Source: Pachyseris speciosa (Eukaryota > Cnidaria > Anthozoa > Scleractinia > Pachyseridae). Taken from it: a stretch of 64,000 nt of DNA. The position numbers and the translations under genes are program-made. Positions 10,475-24,500 of this stretch are shown here, one piece after another. The notes below the pieces were generated by a model, which made no database searches, was not told the DNA's origin, and worked only from the letters and a program-made list of their open reading frames with translations. The stretch's first letter is position 1. Every line of letters starts with the position of its first letter. The DNA is taken from NCBI GenBank assembly GCA_016490735.1, contig JAEMWC010000119.1, positions 1,230,001 through 1,294,000 of the forward strand, written 5' to 3'.

Positions 10475-11700
10475 TCCGGTCGTAAATGTAATTATGAAAG
10501 CGCCGTCACCGTGTCGAAATGAAACATTTTGAAACTTATCGAGCATTATTCGTTGAATTCATAGCTGTTTTCTTTGTTCTAGTGTTATACAAGATAGAAT
10601 GAAAGGCAAGGAGCGTTATCCCTCTTAGCGTATGGTTAAACGGATTGTTTCGGAGTATGATAAATGAATCTTAAATCAATACTGTGACTAAGGCAAGCTC
10701 GCTCTGTCGAGTTGGAATGTTCAATAATTATGTTCTGCATAATTAGTGCTGTCGTTAGATGGTCAACAGCGTCTGTGTAATAGTTTTTATGTAAATACAT
10801 TCTTACATCAGTAGCACGAAAGAGACAGGGAAGAGACATGTTCAAGCACAAAGTGGTTCCTTACAGAACTATTTCAGCGGCGGACATGACCTTCAATCAA
10901 CAGTCAGTTACTGAAAGGGTTTGTAAATGATATCCCGTGCTGTGATTAATTATTAGTTTCAAGCGGAAAGAATTCGTTCTATTGTCATACTATAATAAGT
11001 ATCGGCGCAGGAAATCAAGCCAAGCATAGAACATTTTCTTTGCTTGACCAAAGGCCAGGACACACAATTCATCATCGGAATAGAAAATCGCAGATTTAAA
11101 CTTCAGAATCGTGTGTACACCCTCAACATTGCTGCGCACACTTTGACCTGCATGCACTCCGAGGTATTTAGAGTAAGAATCAATTTGTACTCGTGTACGA
11201 TACGACCATGAGTCAATTTTCTTTGTGTTTTCCCTTATCTTTTGCGCATGAACGCCTTATGTCCTGATGTTTCCCGAGACGATGTCGAAGGAAACATCAG
11301 GACTCGTTCAGTTAATCATTCAACACCATTCAACACATTGATAACAAAGCATAGTTAACTGAGTTTATTTGAGAAAAGCAAAGAAAACGTCCAGCCAGTT
11401 TTCTCCGCGATACTGCAAATTACGTATATCGTAGTATATATGTTGTGTACACAAGATTAATACCAAGTAGACCATGACCATATATGGGCAGTATTGAATC
11501 TTGAAAAGGGATATCGTAAGTCTGTTGTGAAGTACTTTTAGGAGAATAATTACACTGATTTCCGTAATTTTCCCTCTCGTGTTTTGTTTCATAAGCTTTG
11601 CTTGTATTATAATGTTCAAAAGAATGTTCTTTAAAAAAGCAGTTTGCTAAGACCTTCACTTTTCAAAACTGTTATTGTAAAACCACTGCGACATTATTTG
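10475..11700. other. Intergenic, no gene seen
   Basis: AT-rich spacer with a small hairpin (TCCTGATGTTTCC and its complement, 11260-11302). The open frames here are not gene-like. Confidence 0.5.
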
Positions 11701-12039
11701 GCTTAAATATGTACTAAAGATTGAAAGATCTAAAAAACAAATTTCGCTTTGGTTTTGCCTAATTTGATCTGAGATTGGCTGGCAAAACTCCCGCCACTTT
11801 TTCAACTAAAATACAAACCAATCTTGCCTTGCATCCGTCAATTTTCTTGGTCGTATTTGCTTAGAACTCTTTTGATTCATTGCGCTGGACGCGACCGTTG
11901 GATTGGTTAGAGTAATTACTCTATGGTTTTCGTTTGTACGACACTCAGTCCAGAGAAAAGCTCTAAAGCAGCTCACACGAATAAGGGAAATATTTACAGT
12001 TTCAGTGAGTGACTGAGATAAAAATTCGAGTACCGTACA

Positions 12040-12325
12040 TAGAGTGGTTTTCAATTGTGCAACGAACGTAAATTGGCGTTTGCTTTCGTTTTCCATTACT
12101 TTGTTCCGTGATTGGCCAGCAAAACTCGCGCCACTTTCTCAACCAATGAGAAGCAAAACCAAAACCAATCGAGACTTGCACGCGCTCATTTTCCCGCCCT
12201 TTGTGCCGGTTACGTGTAATTGCTTTTAATTCTGATTGGCTCATTGCACCTTGCGCCGCTGTTGTGATTGGCTGGAGTAACTCCCTTGGGTTTGGTTTTA
12301 CGACACTCAATTAGAAACTGCTCTA
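12040..12325. mobile_element. MITE of the TAGAGYGGTTTTCAATTG family
   Basis: It starts TAGAGTGGTTTTCAATTG and ends with CGACACTCAATTAGAAACTGCTCTA, and carries several GATTGGCC/CCAATGAG (CCAAT-like) motifs. Related copies: 18257-18525 (well preserved), a worn one at about 11745-11970 and one at about 57015-57575 that has an insertion. Confidence 0.7.
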
Positions 12326-12409
12326 AAAAAGAAAGACTAATAACAATCTACACAATGTCTTCTTGTTTCAGTTTACCCGCATCTTTTTCCTCCTTGTTAT
12401 GCACATGTC

Positions 12410-12700
12410 ACCGGCTGCCCCGTGGGGTCGATCCCCGGGCTAACCAGGGGGATTGTAAAATGAGTCAAGCAAACTTGAGGAATTTCCCCGCCGGGTCGGG
12501 GAATCTTACAAGACAAAGTCCCGTGGGTGAGCTGTCTCTCAGCAGAAAATCCTCCTGATATCCTTTACAAACTTTTGAATTTCCCCACCCCCTAATCTTT
12601 GATCGTAAAACAATGTCGAGATTTTCCCTACCCTTGAGCAAAAAATCCCATCCATCTCTTTGTATTCCCCCACATATCTCTCCGGAGGGTAGAGTCCTAA
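12410..12700. repeat. Repeat-derived spacer with GGGGAAT/CCCC motifs downstream of the fusion gene
   Basis: Short inverted and direct CCCCGCCGGG / GTCGGGGAAT / CCCCACCCCC motifs. No ORF. It forms the 3' flank or 3'UTR of the fusion gene. Confidence 0.35.
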
Positions 12701-12735
12701 ACTAAGGCGGATGACTCACAAGTTTCTATGATAAT

Positions 12736-13149
12736 CTACTCGGACAAGTGAGAGGCGAACGCAAAACCGAACGCCCAGATATCCCTCAAAAGCTTCTCCA
12801 CCGATTCAGTGTTATTCCAGTTATGAGGTAACCCAGCCTTGACAGCAACTTCACACCGTGTGAACACCTTGTTGAAGGCAGAAGCGTGTTTAGTTGGACG
12901 AGAATACTCCGTAATCTCGTTCACTCCGACGCAAAGCGACTTCTTAAACTCGCTTACTGAACCCGTTGCCTCTTCCACACGGAATGTCCGAGACTTTTTG
13001 CGACGAATCAAAGCCACATCTTTCCAGTTTTCCTGTTTGACTACGAATGGACTCCCTGTTGGCTTAGGATTGCGTTGAGGCTGCAATACATCGCGGTACT
13101 GGTCGTAGCTGGTTCCCCGGATGTCGTCTGCGCGTAAAGCACGGCGAGT
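12736..13149 (-). CDS. Fusion gene terminal coding exon 11
   Basis: 414 nt including the TAG at 12736-12738, residues 2652-2788. The acceptor is TTCCATTATAG. The translation is basic and mixed, with RRKKSRTFRVEE and ending FGFAFASHLSE. No family is recognised. No AATAAA is seen close to the stop on the minus strand (nearest clear one at about 11366, with an ATTAAA near 12232), so the 3'UTR end is open. Confidence 0.82.
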   Translation of the reverse strand, partial: TRRALRADDIRGTSYDQYRDVLQPQRNPKPTGSPFVVKQENWKDVALIRRKKSRTFRVEEATGSVSEFKKSLCVGVNEITEYSRPTKHASAFNKVFTRCEVAVKAGLPHNWNNTESVEKLLRDIWAFGFAFASHLSE

Positions 13150-16100
13150 CTATAATGGAAACAAACACCAATAAAGATAATTAAAAACTCGTAGCCTAAC
13201 AACAGAAGCCAACAGTTTCTCCATCTTCAGTAAATACATAAACCATTTACCATTTGAATTTTTTGGAACATTTCAGTTTATGGATAACATACTTATGTGT
13301 GACCATTCGAGTAAAACTACTTAGCAGTACTTTCCCGTGGTGCTGTTAATCGTGCTGTACAAGGTGGTTCTAATGTTTGAGTCTGTGGATAAAATCCTAA
13401 AGTGTGACCATTCAAATGAAAGCTACTGAACAGTATTTTACTGTGGTTCTGTTTATTATGCTGTGACCATTCAAATGAAAGCTACTAAGCAGTACTTTCC
13501 TGTGGTGCTGTTTATTTTGCTGTACAAGGTGGTTCTAACTTTGAGTCTGTGGATTAAATCCTAAAGTGTGATCATTCAAATGAAAGCCACTGAGCAGTAC
13601 TTTCCTGTGGTGCTGTTTATTACGCTGCACAAAGCGGTTCTAACTTTTGAGTCTGTGGATGAAATCCTAAAGTGTGACAATTCAAATGAAAGCTACTGAG
13701 CAGTACTTTCCTGTGGCGCTGTTTATTATGCTGTGAAATGGTAGAAAATAACCTAAATCACAAGCATGTACTATCAATATCATTACTTAAACAAATATAC
13801 AAAGGTCATATATCTATACAGGATCTCGTAACTAGTACTCAAATGAAATATATTGACAACACTGAGGAGAATTTCAATGTTGATATTGCGGATTAAGGGG
13901 CCGGTTAACCTGCAAGATGAAGCGCACATCTGTCTCCACTCCGTCCAAATCCGTGACTTCATGCTCCTCGGGATTTTCCTTCCATGCTCGTTTGACGTCC
14001 ACCGCACACCAACGTAATTTCGGCAGCTTTATCTCGTGGAAATTAAAATCTTTATCTGTGATCACACAGAATTCATGATCAGTGTGAAACTCGACCGAGA
14101 AGAACTCCGATGCTTCCGTTTCTTTGAAACCACGCTGCGCCAGGAAACTCATGGCTTTCTCCTGAGAAGAAACCACTGTGAAGAAAGAACTCCGAGAAGC
14201 CTTTTCTTTGATAACCTTTTTCCCGTCTTTTCCCACTTCAGTGCTTTTCCCTTTCTTGTTCCAACGACTCTTAAACTTTCCTTTGCCGTAATTCCTGCGT
14301 ACTTTTCCGTATTTTCTGAGGTTTCGAGGCGGTGATAACACGCTCGGGCGAGGTTTGTACCCACGCGCGAGATTTGTTTGGAAAACTTGCACGCTGGGGG
14401 ATTCTGAGTCCTCTGTGAAGGACTTGGGAATGTTAAGAACGTACAGACGCCCGAAATGTATGGCGAATTCCATGTCGCCGTGAATTGAGGGCACAAAATC
14501 TCTTTCTATCAGCTGAAAATGGAAACGAGAACAAACTAAACCTTAAACGTCCGAACAAGTAATGTTTAAAGACGGTTTACAGGGACCTTTGATCACGTGA
14601 CAAAAGTTGATCCTGGTTTTCATATTTCGGGAAAATCCCAGACGGTCGGGGATTTCACTATTTCCCGACCGTCCCAGATTTATGCCGAGATAACGACCAC
14701 CGCAGAAATCTGGGTCGCATCGGTAAAATAGAAACCGGTCAGTGTAAAACGCAGACTGCAGACTGCAGACTGCGGATCGGGGATAAAATGCAGACTGGGG
14801 GTAAAATGCAGAGTGCAGACTGCAGCCCAGGGGTAAAATGCAGACTGAGCCAAAATATTAATAATAAAAAACACGCGGATCAAATCCGGATCAAATGAAG
14901 ACTTCAGTGTGTTCGTACGTACCCGTAATTTTTTTTCCAAAATCCCGAACACTCAAACCAAAAGGCGTTTCCTAGCCTTAGTCAAACATTATATTATCAA
15001 TCTCGAGTTCTTGAACTCCCCATTTTGTTGAACCAAGCTAATTACAAGGGCCCGAACTAATCGTAATTCTATGCATCTCACCTTTGTTTACGCGTCGGCC
15101 ATTTTGAATATAATTAAATTGTTTACACGATCAGGTCTGGGACCGACCAACTCTCCATCATGTTTTCATCGACAAAGTCTTGTATAAACGTTCAAACCAC
15201 CGCGTGTCTTAAATACTTCAAATGGCCTTTGGAATTGTTCGGAACACAAGGCAAGCAGAACACGAGAGCACAACAACAGGGCAAGCTAAACTTGTAGCTG
15301 TTGTAGGTATCGAGCCTAGTTTGTGTAAGCGGGTGTAAGACATTCAATCTTTAATATAATCGACTTTAATATATCAAGAGGTTTGTGAATTGCTATTTGC
15401 TGAAAGGTGACAGTCGGCTATCCAAACACGAGAAATTATAATAACATTTCGGCGTTCTCAAATAATCATTAGTATGACCATTCTGATAGAAGAGTCAGAT
15501 GCCAAAACTCGACGTGTACAAACTTCAACTTCATCTGTTTAATCAATCAAAACATCAGCAAATGTAAACCATTCCAAAGCAATGACTCGGGTTTATTATT
15601 AATATTTTATTTTACTCTCAGTCTGCATTTTACCCCTGGTCCCCAGTCTTCATTTTACCCTTAGTCTGCATTTTACCCCCGGTCTGAAGTCTGCAGTCTG
15701 CGTTAGAAACCTTCCTGATTGACTCCGACCATCCCAGACGATGTGGGATGTCTACGATCTCCAGTTTTCATTAATCGGCATAATCTGGGATGATCGGGAA
15801 ACAGTGAAATCCCCGATCGTCTGGGATTTTCCCGACATATGAAAACCAGGCTTTAATATTCTTCTTTCTATGGTTTCTATACCTGAACTTGGGTGAGAAA
15901 TCTCTCTTGAAAGCCAAGGAACTCGTGTCGAGTGTAAGCCGCGCCGATCCTGTGGAGTCCTGATCTCGGGTGTGCCAACATTGGAACAAACAAAGCCAGG
16001 CTGTCATGGGTGGAGTGATGGTTACCATAGTACGGTACCAAGGTAACGCGATCGTCATCACTTAGGCAACCTTCAAATATAGCAATGAACCAGATGTTAA

Positions 16101-16466
16101 CGCATGAAACTTGAGATTTCTTTCGAAACTCTTTAAATTTTCAGTGGTAATACATTAGGCTGCGTTTACACGAGAGGAAAATCACCACGGGATGAACTCA
16201 TCCCGGGACAACTTTCCTCCCGGAGCAATTTTTTATTTCTGTTTACATTTGTGGTTTCGTCCCGGGCGAATGAGAGAACACTTTCGCCCCGGAACGAAAT
16301 GCTCCCTTTTAAAAGTCTTATTCTTCATCCCGGGAAGACCGTTTACACGGAATTTCATCCCGGGATCATGTAAACACCTAGAGGCAAATAACCAGACATC
16401 GGGGTGAAACTCATCCCGCCGGATGAAACTCCTCCCGGGATGCGTTCTCTCGTGTAAACAGGCCCT

Positions 16467-16512
<46 letters not shown>

Positions 16513-16544
16513 GGAGTGAAACACGAGAATTTGGTTTATCAACG

Positions 16545-16575
<31 letters not shown>

Positions 16576-16599
16576 TGATTCGATTAGCTAATCGAATCC

Positions 16600-16630
<31 letters not shown>

Positions 16631-18184
16631 CGTTGATAAACCAAATAAACAGGCCCTTAGTTTGGGCATCTACTTTGTCGACCACCAGAAATGGTAAAAT
16701 TCGCTGAAGTGGGAGTTAGAGAGAGAGAAGGTGGTCTTGATTTCACCGGTTTGTTTCACTTGCCTTTGCAAAAGTCTATTTTAACTGAAAAAAAAAAATC
16801 ACAAACCTCGAACAAGTGTAACTTGATGGATTCAATTTGCGTGCGCCTGACGATTTAATCCACGATTGGAAGGTAATAGAGCAGGTTTAAAGGATTAATA
16901 CTTTTCTAATATTATCCAGGGCACACCAATTTCTCTTTCTGAAAGGCATGTGAGATTACCTTCAAATAACATATGCTTGGCCTCCTTCACAAAACACACT
17001 GACATAACGGCCGCCTTGTTGCGTAATGCTTGTGTAGCCATGGCATTCAGCGCTCGCTCCACTGCCGCCACAGCAGACTCGGTACCAATAGCCTGCAGAA
17101 CGAGGCCAAATCCAGAACCAGGGAGACTGGGACGAATTGTTACCCTCGCGCCAGTCTTCTTGGACAGCTCGAAGGCGTTGTGCCTTTCTGAGCCTGCCAT
17201 CGTGTAAGACAGCGCCTCTGACAAGAAAATGACGCGGTCAATTTCTGAAGCACTGATTGTAAGAAGCACCTCGGCATCTCCGTAAAGCGCCAAAAGATGG
17301 AAAGCTCTTTGCATGTGTTCCTTTAGCAGGCGCAGATGTTCTGGATCCAGCAGCTCAGCGAGTTTGCGCACCCCCAGTAATGAAGCGAAGGTTTGTGGGA
17401 TTTCCATGTCAAGTGTTGCGTTGTAGGCTTGGAAAAACGTTAGCAGGATCTCGCCGATTTGTAGATCTCCGAGAATTAACGGCGCATTCTTTTCACCCTC
17501 TGCGGTTTCTTTTAAGTGCAAAGCCGTTATGACCGTCTGCCACAGTCGAGTGACAATCGCGTCATTCAATTGTCCCGTTGAAATCTGAAAGCACTGGTTC
17601 CAGACATGCGTCAAGTCAAAATTCTGTACCAGTCCCTTTGAAGCACAGAATATTAAAAGCAAGAACACCAAGGCATTCGACTTGATTCCCGCATCCACTC
17701 CATGTCCCGAGAGACCAGTCAAGTGACCCCATTTAACGAGGAGACGAAGAACAGGCAGTAGAACTGGGTACGACTTGATGTAGCTTGATAATACGATGGC
17801 TTTCAACAGCCCATCCCATGAAGCAGTCAAGTCGCCTTTCACATTGGCCAAGAGACCTGGTGGCTTGGCGGGATTGTCACAAGAAATCACCTGAAAAGAA
17901 AAAGTCAAAGGTGGCAGTTTAATTTTCCTCTTTTGTCACACTCATCCTCAGAGAAACAAATTCTGCGTTCTCCAAACAGGAGTGCAACCTATGACCTTCC
18001 GATTAATATCCCGGATGCGCTATCACTGAGCCAAAGAAGATTCGCGACTCGCGAGAGCTTGGCCGTTAACCATGTCAAGTTGTACTTTCAGCCGTCTTGA
18101 GGTGCTGGTACTGAAGGCAATTTTTCTTGCAATTTTCAATGCTTAAACTAGGTCCATGGGATAAACGTCCTGCATACTGCTAGA

Positions 18185-18232
<48 letters not shown>

Positions 18233-18523
18233 GATAAATAATAATAATAATATTAATAGAGCGGTTTTCAATTGAGTGTCGAAAGTAATTATGGTTTTGC
18301 ATTGCTTCGCTCTGTGATTGGCCAGAAAAACTCGCGCCACTTTCTCAACCAATAAGAAGCAAAACCAATTGTGATTTGTACGCGCGCATTTTCCCGCGCT
18401 TTACGCCGGCTACATGTAATTGCGTCGTATTCTGATTGGCTCATTCCACTGCTTACTTCTGTTGTGATTGGCCGGAGTAATTGCTTTGGTTTTGGTTTTA
18501 CGACACTCAGTTGAAAAGCGCTC

Positions 18524-18577
<54 letters not shown>

Positions 18578-21500
18578 TGATGATGATGTACAATTGAAAT
18601 TAAGTCTATCATTTCTGCGTTTTCGAATAGTACCGTCGTCTTGACGTGGGCGCAAAAGGAAGATTTCCCGGGTAAGGATGAATTTCGCAAATACTCACCG
18701 GTACCCTGGCAGAGTCCACAAGCCGCGCATGCTTGAACAGTTTCCTCATAACAGGAAGAAACTTCTTCAATGTAGCGATTTGTTTGTCTCGCTCCAGCTC
18801 CCCGCACTGTTCAATGACTGCGGGACAAAGAATGCAGATGTCGAGGTCCGAATCTGGGCGGAAAAGAAAGGTTGCCGAAGAACCAAACAGGGCTACAGGT
18901 ACTCCAGGGAGAGCTTTCGCGATGAAGTTCTTCTTCCGGATTCTATCGTCAAAGCCTTGTAACAACGTGTCTCGTTCTTTTTCAAACAAGTTAAAAACAC
19001 TTTTGCTTATTGAGGTCACCACACTCTGCGCCTCTTGCGCTTGAAAGGCTTTCCTTAATCTGATTGACAACATGACGTCATCCACGAGCCATGCAAAGCT
19101 CATAAACTGGATTTGAGGGGGTTCCCCTGGGGCATTTTCGGTTACGTTGGTGTCGTTTCTGTGACTGTAGGCCACGTAGTACCATGCCGAGGCCTTCTGT
19201 TGCATTTCTTCGGAAGTGTCTTCGTCGGCTCCTCGGCTGCCGTCGGTCAGGTCAAACTCCTCAAAGAACTTCTTTCGGAAGTTTTCACGTATCTTCGCGA
19301 GAATTCGGCTGATGATGTCAGCGACTTCGACTTTTTCTCTCCCAAGGCGAGAATGCAGTTTCAAGAAACAGCCCGAGAAAAGTTCACCCTCAGTTTCGAC
19401 ACCATACAAGTTCATCAGCGTTTGAAGCTGAAAGGGAAAACATATCCTTTACTCTCAAGCAAAACCAAAGTGATGCAACGAAGTTACAAAGGGATTTTCC
19501 GTAAAGTTCGAGTGTGGATGACAACTTTATGTGGGACCATTCAAATGAAAGGTATTGTACCTTCCCGTGGTGCTGTTTATTATGCTGTACAAGGAAATCT
19601 AAAGGGTGACGATTCAAATAAAAGTTACTTAGCAGTACTTTCCTGTGGTGCTGTTTATTATGGTACGCGCACAAGGTGGTTCTAACTTTTGAGTCTGTGG
19701 ATGAAATCCTTAAGTGTGACCATTCAAATGAAAGCAACTGAGCAGTACTTTCGCGTTCCCCTCTTTATTATCACGTAGAACAGGGTTATTACTTTTGAGT
19801 CTGTGGGTGAAATTCTACTACTAGCGTTCTATCACGAATGCCGTTCACTGATTGGCTACGCTACTCGCTATCTATTCTGTGATAGATAGTGAGTAGCGGT
19901 TGTCAACAAAATGGCGGCAGCTTCTTCGCGTTTTCGAAGTGTCTGCGAGGAGTATTTAGATAATTTACTTGTTTAGTTTTGAACGACTAGAAGATTTATA
20001 CTAAAACAATTAGATTATTCACTCTCGATTTCTATCGCGTGATAGCTGATTCACGATATCACGCGATATTCAGCTATCACGCGATAGAAATCTCGAGCTC
20101 ATAATCTAATTGTTAAATAGACCAAGTCACACAAACGCGGGAATACGAATTAAAGCTACTTCGCATTTATTTCTTGATATTGTTGATTATCAAATGAAGA
20201 ATGATCCTCACAGTTGTGAACGCAATTTATGCAATTGCGAAAAGAAGCCTGAAAAAACTTCAGGACTTCAACGGGGTTCGAACCTGTGACCTCGCGATAC
20301 CGGTGCGATGCTCTAACCAATTGAGCTGTGAAGCCACTGACGTTGGGAGCAGGTCAATTGTGGGTTCATATGGTCCCATGAAAGAAATGAGTGTGAATGA
20401 TGTATATGAGGGTCACGGGTCGAACCCAGTTGAAGTCCTGAATTTTTTTCAGGCTTCTTTTCGCAATTGCATAATTGCGTTTACAACTGCCAGGATCATT
20501 CTTCATTTGATTTCATTTCCGCAGTTCATATGATTTATTTCATATACATCATTCATATTGTTGATTATGCTATATAACGTGATCCCGACTTTTAACTATG
20601 CAGTCTTGGTGCCGTTTGCTCTAACATAAGAAAGTACAATTTTGGGCCTTGGAAATACAACGTCTTGTTCCGAAGCCGCAATAAGTATTAACGGAATTCT
20701 TCATACCTGACTAGCATACTCCTCATACGTTTCCTTCGCCTCCTCTTGGTACTTCTGAAAATTCGGCACCAGCAGCCCTGGCTCAATATGTGGTTTCTTG
20801 AGTGGGATATTGCGAGCAATGCTATCCTTAAACGCTCTGCACTCTCGATACAACTTTCCCAAAACTTTATCCGACGGATAACTCGGTTTGTCTGATTTCA
20901 TCATGAAATCGGGAAAAACTGCAACCTTGGCTTCTTTTGGCATTTCAGGCCATTTGCCTGTCTTTGGTGCGTCAACTGCTTCAGAGTGAAGCTCCGCCAA
21001 TTCAAGGCAGAGTGAAGACTCCACCCCTCCCTCTCGACTATCGGCTTGAGCCTTGTGGGCATTGTCAATCACACCAAGCTGGTCATACCGGATATACTCG
21101 GCAACAAACGCGGTCATGTGACTGACTGTGATTGGTTCGTATACTGTCCGTTTTGGGGGTGCCTCGTAGTTCATTGGTTGATAGATTGGCCTTCTTGGCA
21201 AAAGTTCCTTCATCCAGCAAACAAAGTATAAATCGCCGTCAAGGTCGCCGCCTAATAAGAAAAAAACCATTCATACGTTACTACTTTTTCTCCTTCCTCG
21301 TTTTCTCTTTTTCGCAAACATTACTATTTCTACGTCCTTCCTTTGCTCTTTCCTAGTGAAATATTTTTAAAACTGAGCAGGAAATCAGATCAAACACGTC
21401 TACTTTTTTATCAACCACACGTCACCATTACCGATCATGACTTCGCTTTCTACCATTTTCTGACGATTATCACGGCTTGTGCGCGCTTAGTACCAGTTGT

Positions 21501-24500
21501 TAGGCGAGCGTCGGTTGCACTGGCTACATTTTCTTGAGGTTGACCAGGTTCGTACAGGATTTATGTTTGGCTGAAACCAATTCAACGATTTCCCGCTCTT
21601 GGAGGCGCCTACTAGTTTCTCCGTGCTAAGCTCCGGTTGAATGTTTCCGGCGCTTAGCACCGGTACATGGGCGTCGACTTGATTTCAAACCGGCCTTACT
21701 GAGCCCACGGTGCAACGAGCACTCACAACAAACCCATATTTTCACTGCCCAGCGGTATCACTGAAGGTCGGTTTGAGATATCGAAACAAGTCTCTACCGG
21801 TTACATGTTCTTCAGCTCTTAGGACCGGTTACATGTTTTCCAGCCCTTAGGACCGTTTTCCCGCGCTTAGCTCTGGTTAAAATGCTTTCCAGGGTTTGGG
21901 ACTGGCTGCCTTTGGGTTTGCTCCTTCTGTTATTTCTTTCAACTTCTAAGTGGTGCATTACATTATTTACTTTTCCATAACTGGCCAGATAAGTTCTACG
22001 ACACATAGATTGCATCACCTGCCATCTCACTCGGGTGGGGACGGGGTCCATTGTTCGGAAACACAACACAGTCCACCAGATGGCTTAGTTGTGGGGCGGG
22101 CACCGCGGTCAGCAGTCTCACGTCTCCTGGATGCAGACAGGGATTTCTGGTCACCACCACTGGTCCCGTAAGGAGCTGATATGTGGTCTTGCTAAATTCC
22201 CCTTCTCGATCAGGGTCGTTAGAAATCACAGAGCACTGCACAAATACCTGTGAAGATCAGAGGGGAAAATCACCAAAACGTAAATTTTTCTTGTTTAAGA
22301 AATACACACACAGAATGTTACTTGGTTTCCACGAATTGCTCACTGAAAATTTTCTTCGGTTATATTTTTCCCCTAACCTGGCCTGGCTGTAATGTTCCCG
22401 TTTCGTCCATGACACCAATCATTAGACGAGCCTCCTCTGGCGGTAGGAGAATGCGGGCGCGGCTTAGTAAATTCTGCATACGATCTTTGTACAAAGCCAC
22501 TAGCAAGGACTTGAAGAATGGTTCAGTGGTCAGCTGTATCCCCGTTTCTGACAGGCGCCTATAAGCGATGCCTGTCTTCGCTCCTGACGTCAACTGCTGA
22601 GTAGCGAGTCGTTCATTGACAAGCATTCCTTGTTAAAGGCAAATATAATCACCATAAATCATAACAATATAACTACAAAGGCAATTATTCAATAAAACGC
22701 TAAGATTTCTGGCTGAATTTAGTTTAGCTTGTAGAAACCAAAATCAGTGGTATCTCGTCACGTTTTCACTCGCTTCGATAATTTGAGCGTTTTCCTGTGT
22801 TTGGCACTGTTTGTATGCTTTCCAGCATTGAATGCGGTTTTCGCGTCTTCCAGTGTCTGATATACGGGATGTTAGACAAATTTCTTTATGGATACCATTT
22901 TTTCGTGATGGGGAAGATATCATGGAAATTCACTGATCCATCATCGCTCCATTCAGTGCCTTCCTCGCCCAGTAACGCACACGACACGAAAGTTCTCCAT
23001 TCTGACCTACTTTTGGCTATCTGAACATCATCCCAATTATTCCAACCAAGTTCATTCCTCTCTTTCTCAGCCATTCTACGCCACATTTCCGTCGGTTTAC
23101 CGAAGGACAGAACTTCCAGCCGCGTAAAAAATTAGCAAAAGAAACAATCAAAACTGGGATCCGGAAGAAGTAAAATGCATGCGAAAACAGTGTCAGTGGC
23201 TGGAAAACAAGTGGCCATCATCACTGTCCATAAGGCTAAACCTCTGTACAAGAGTTTCTTACCTGCCAGCCTGTCCAACATAGCACGCTGGAGATTCATA
23301 AACACTTCATCCGGGACACCAAGATTAGACAGCAGCATAACCAGCTGATGGTTCAAGAAAACGGCCTGGGGACGAGATGTCTGGAGTACCTCAAGTCGGC
23401 GGTGAGGACTCTCGAATTTGCGCATGCTTGGACGAAAAACCGCCTTCTTCCCTGGGAGTCTGGGATCCAGTGTCAGAACTCCTTTGCAGCCAGCAAATCG
23501 TATTTGGATTGCAGACGGAACAAAGTCCATAGAAATCTTTTTGGCAACCTGAATCAATGAAGATAATTTAAAGATGTAACATACTACCCTACTCAAAGAC
23601 AGGTGAGTACGCTACTGTACCTGTATTGCAAGGGAATCTGAAATCCTTCCGACGCCATCTGAGAAGCAGTAGCTGTCATCTGGTGTCTTGATGTCGTCGT
23701 TCATCTCCCACGATGTTCCCTCATTCACGTCTATGCCAATTGCGTCCATGGATGTAGAGAAACACTGTCCCATCCTTGCCATGAACGTAGCTACACATCT
23801 GTTGGAGAAATCATTTTGACTGATAAGAGCCAATCGTGGAGACCAATAGTTGGAATAAAATAAGGAAGAACCAAAAGGCCGTTTTTAAATTAAAATTTGG
23901 AAAACGTGCAGTCCCTCACTCAAGCAGCTCCATACCAAAGCCAGTAAAATTGAACTGCTTTGGTGAGCTTTGCTCCCACTTGCCAGGACATTTAAGTAAA
24001 AGCAAGTCAACACAATGCAAAGGCATCAAAGTAAGTCCGTCCTTGTGGGAAGTTTTCAATTTGGTTCTCTCTACGATTCTGCTTGAGCAATGTTCTGCAA
24101 AACACTATAAATCACCATTATAACAGCTAACAACAGGCCGAAGTGATAACGCTAGTGTCCCCCCTTCCCCCCTCCCCTATTCCAAATAGCGAGGCCTAGT
24201 TTGCTTGCTATTGATGAATTTAAAGATTTCCCCGAACGCTTCTTGTCGCGGCATCGTTTTTGCGCATGGCCTATTGTCTAGCATGTGGTGACGGTGGACG
24301 GTGAAGTCGACTCTACGTATCCTATTCCAATGGAAAGGTTTAATCATCAATTTTGGAATCCAGTAATCGAAATAGCAAAGCCAATTAGATAGTCTTGATC
24401 GGTTGAATAAAGGTTGTGATGACTTTCTATTGTTTATTACCTTATCTTACTGAAGTCTCCCATCCACTTTCGAATCTCATCTGGATGAGGACTGGGTCGA

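Noticed and set aside
16895..16959. Exon 8 reading through to its in-frame stop as the gene's end
   Set aside because: A GTAATC donor at 16959 and three further phase-matched open exons fit better, although an early-ending isoform is possible.
20264..20335. Functional tRNA-Thr
   Set aside because: C at position 33 and a broken anticodon-stem pair, plus location inside a foldback element.
20707..23798. Viral RdRP insertion (endogenous virus)
   Set aside because: The DLDGD loop and surrounding blocks are of the cellular RNA-silencing RdRP type, and the gene has host-like introns.
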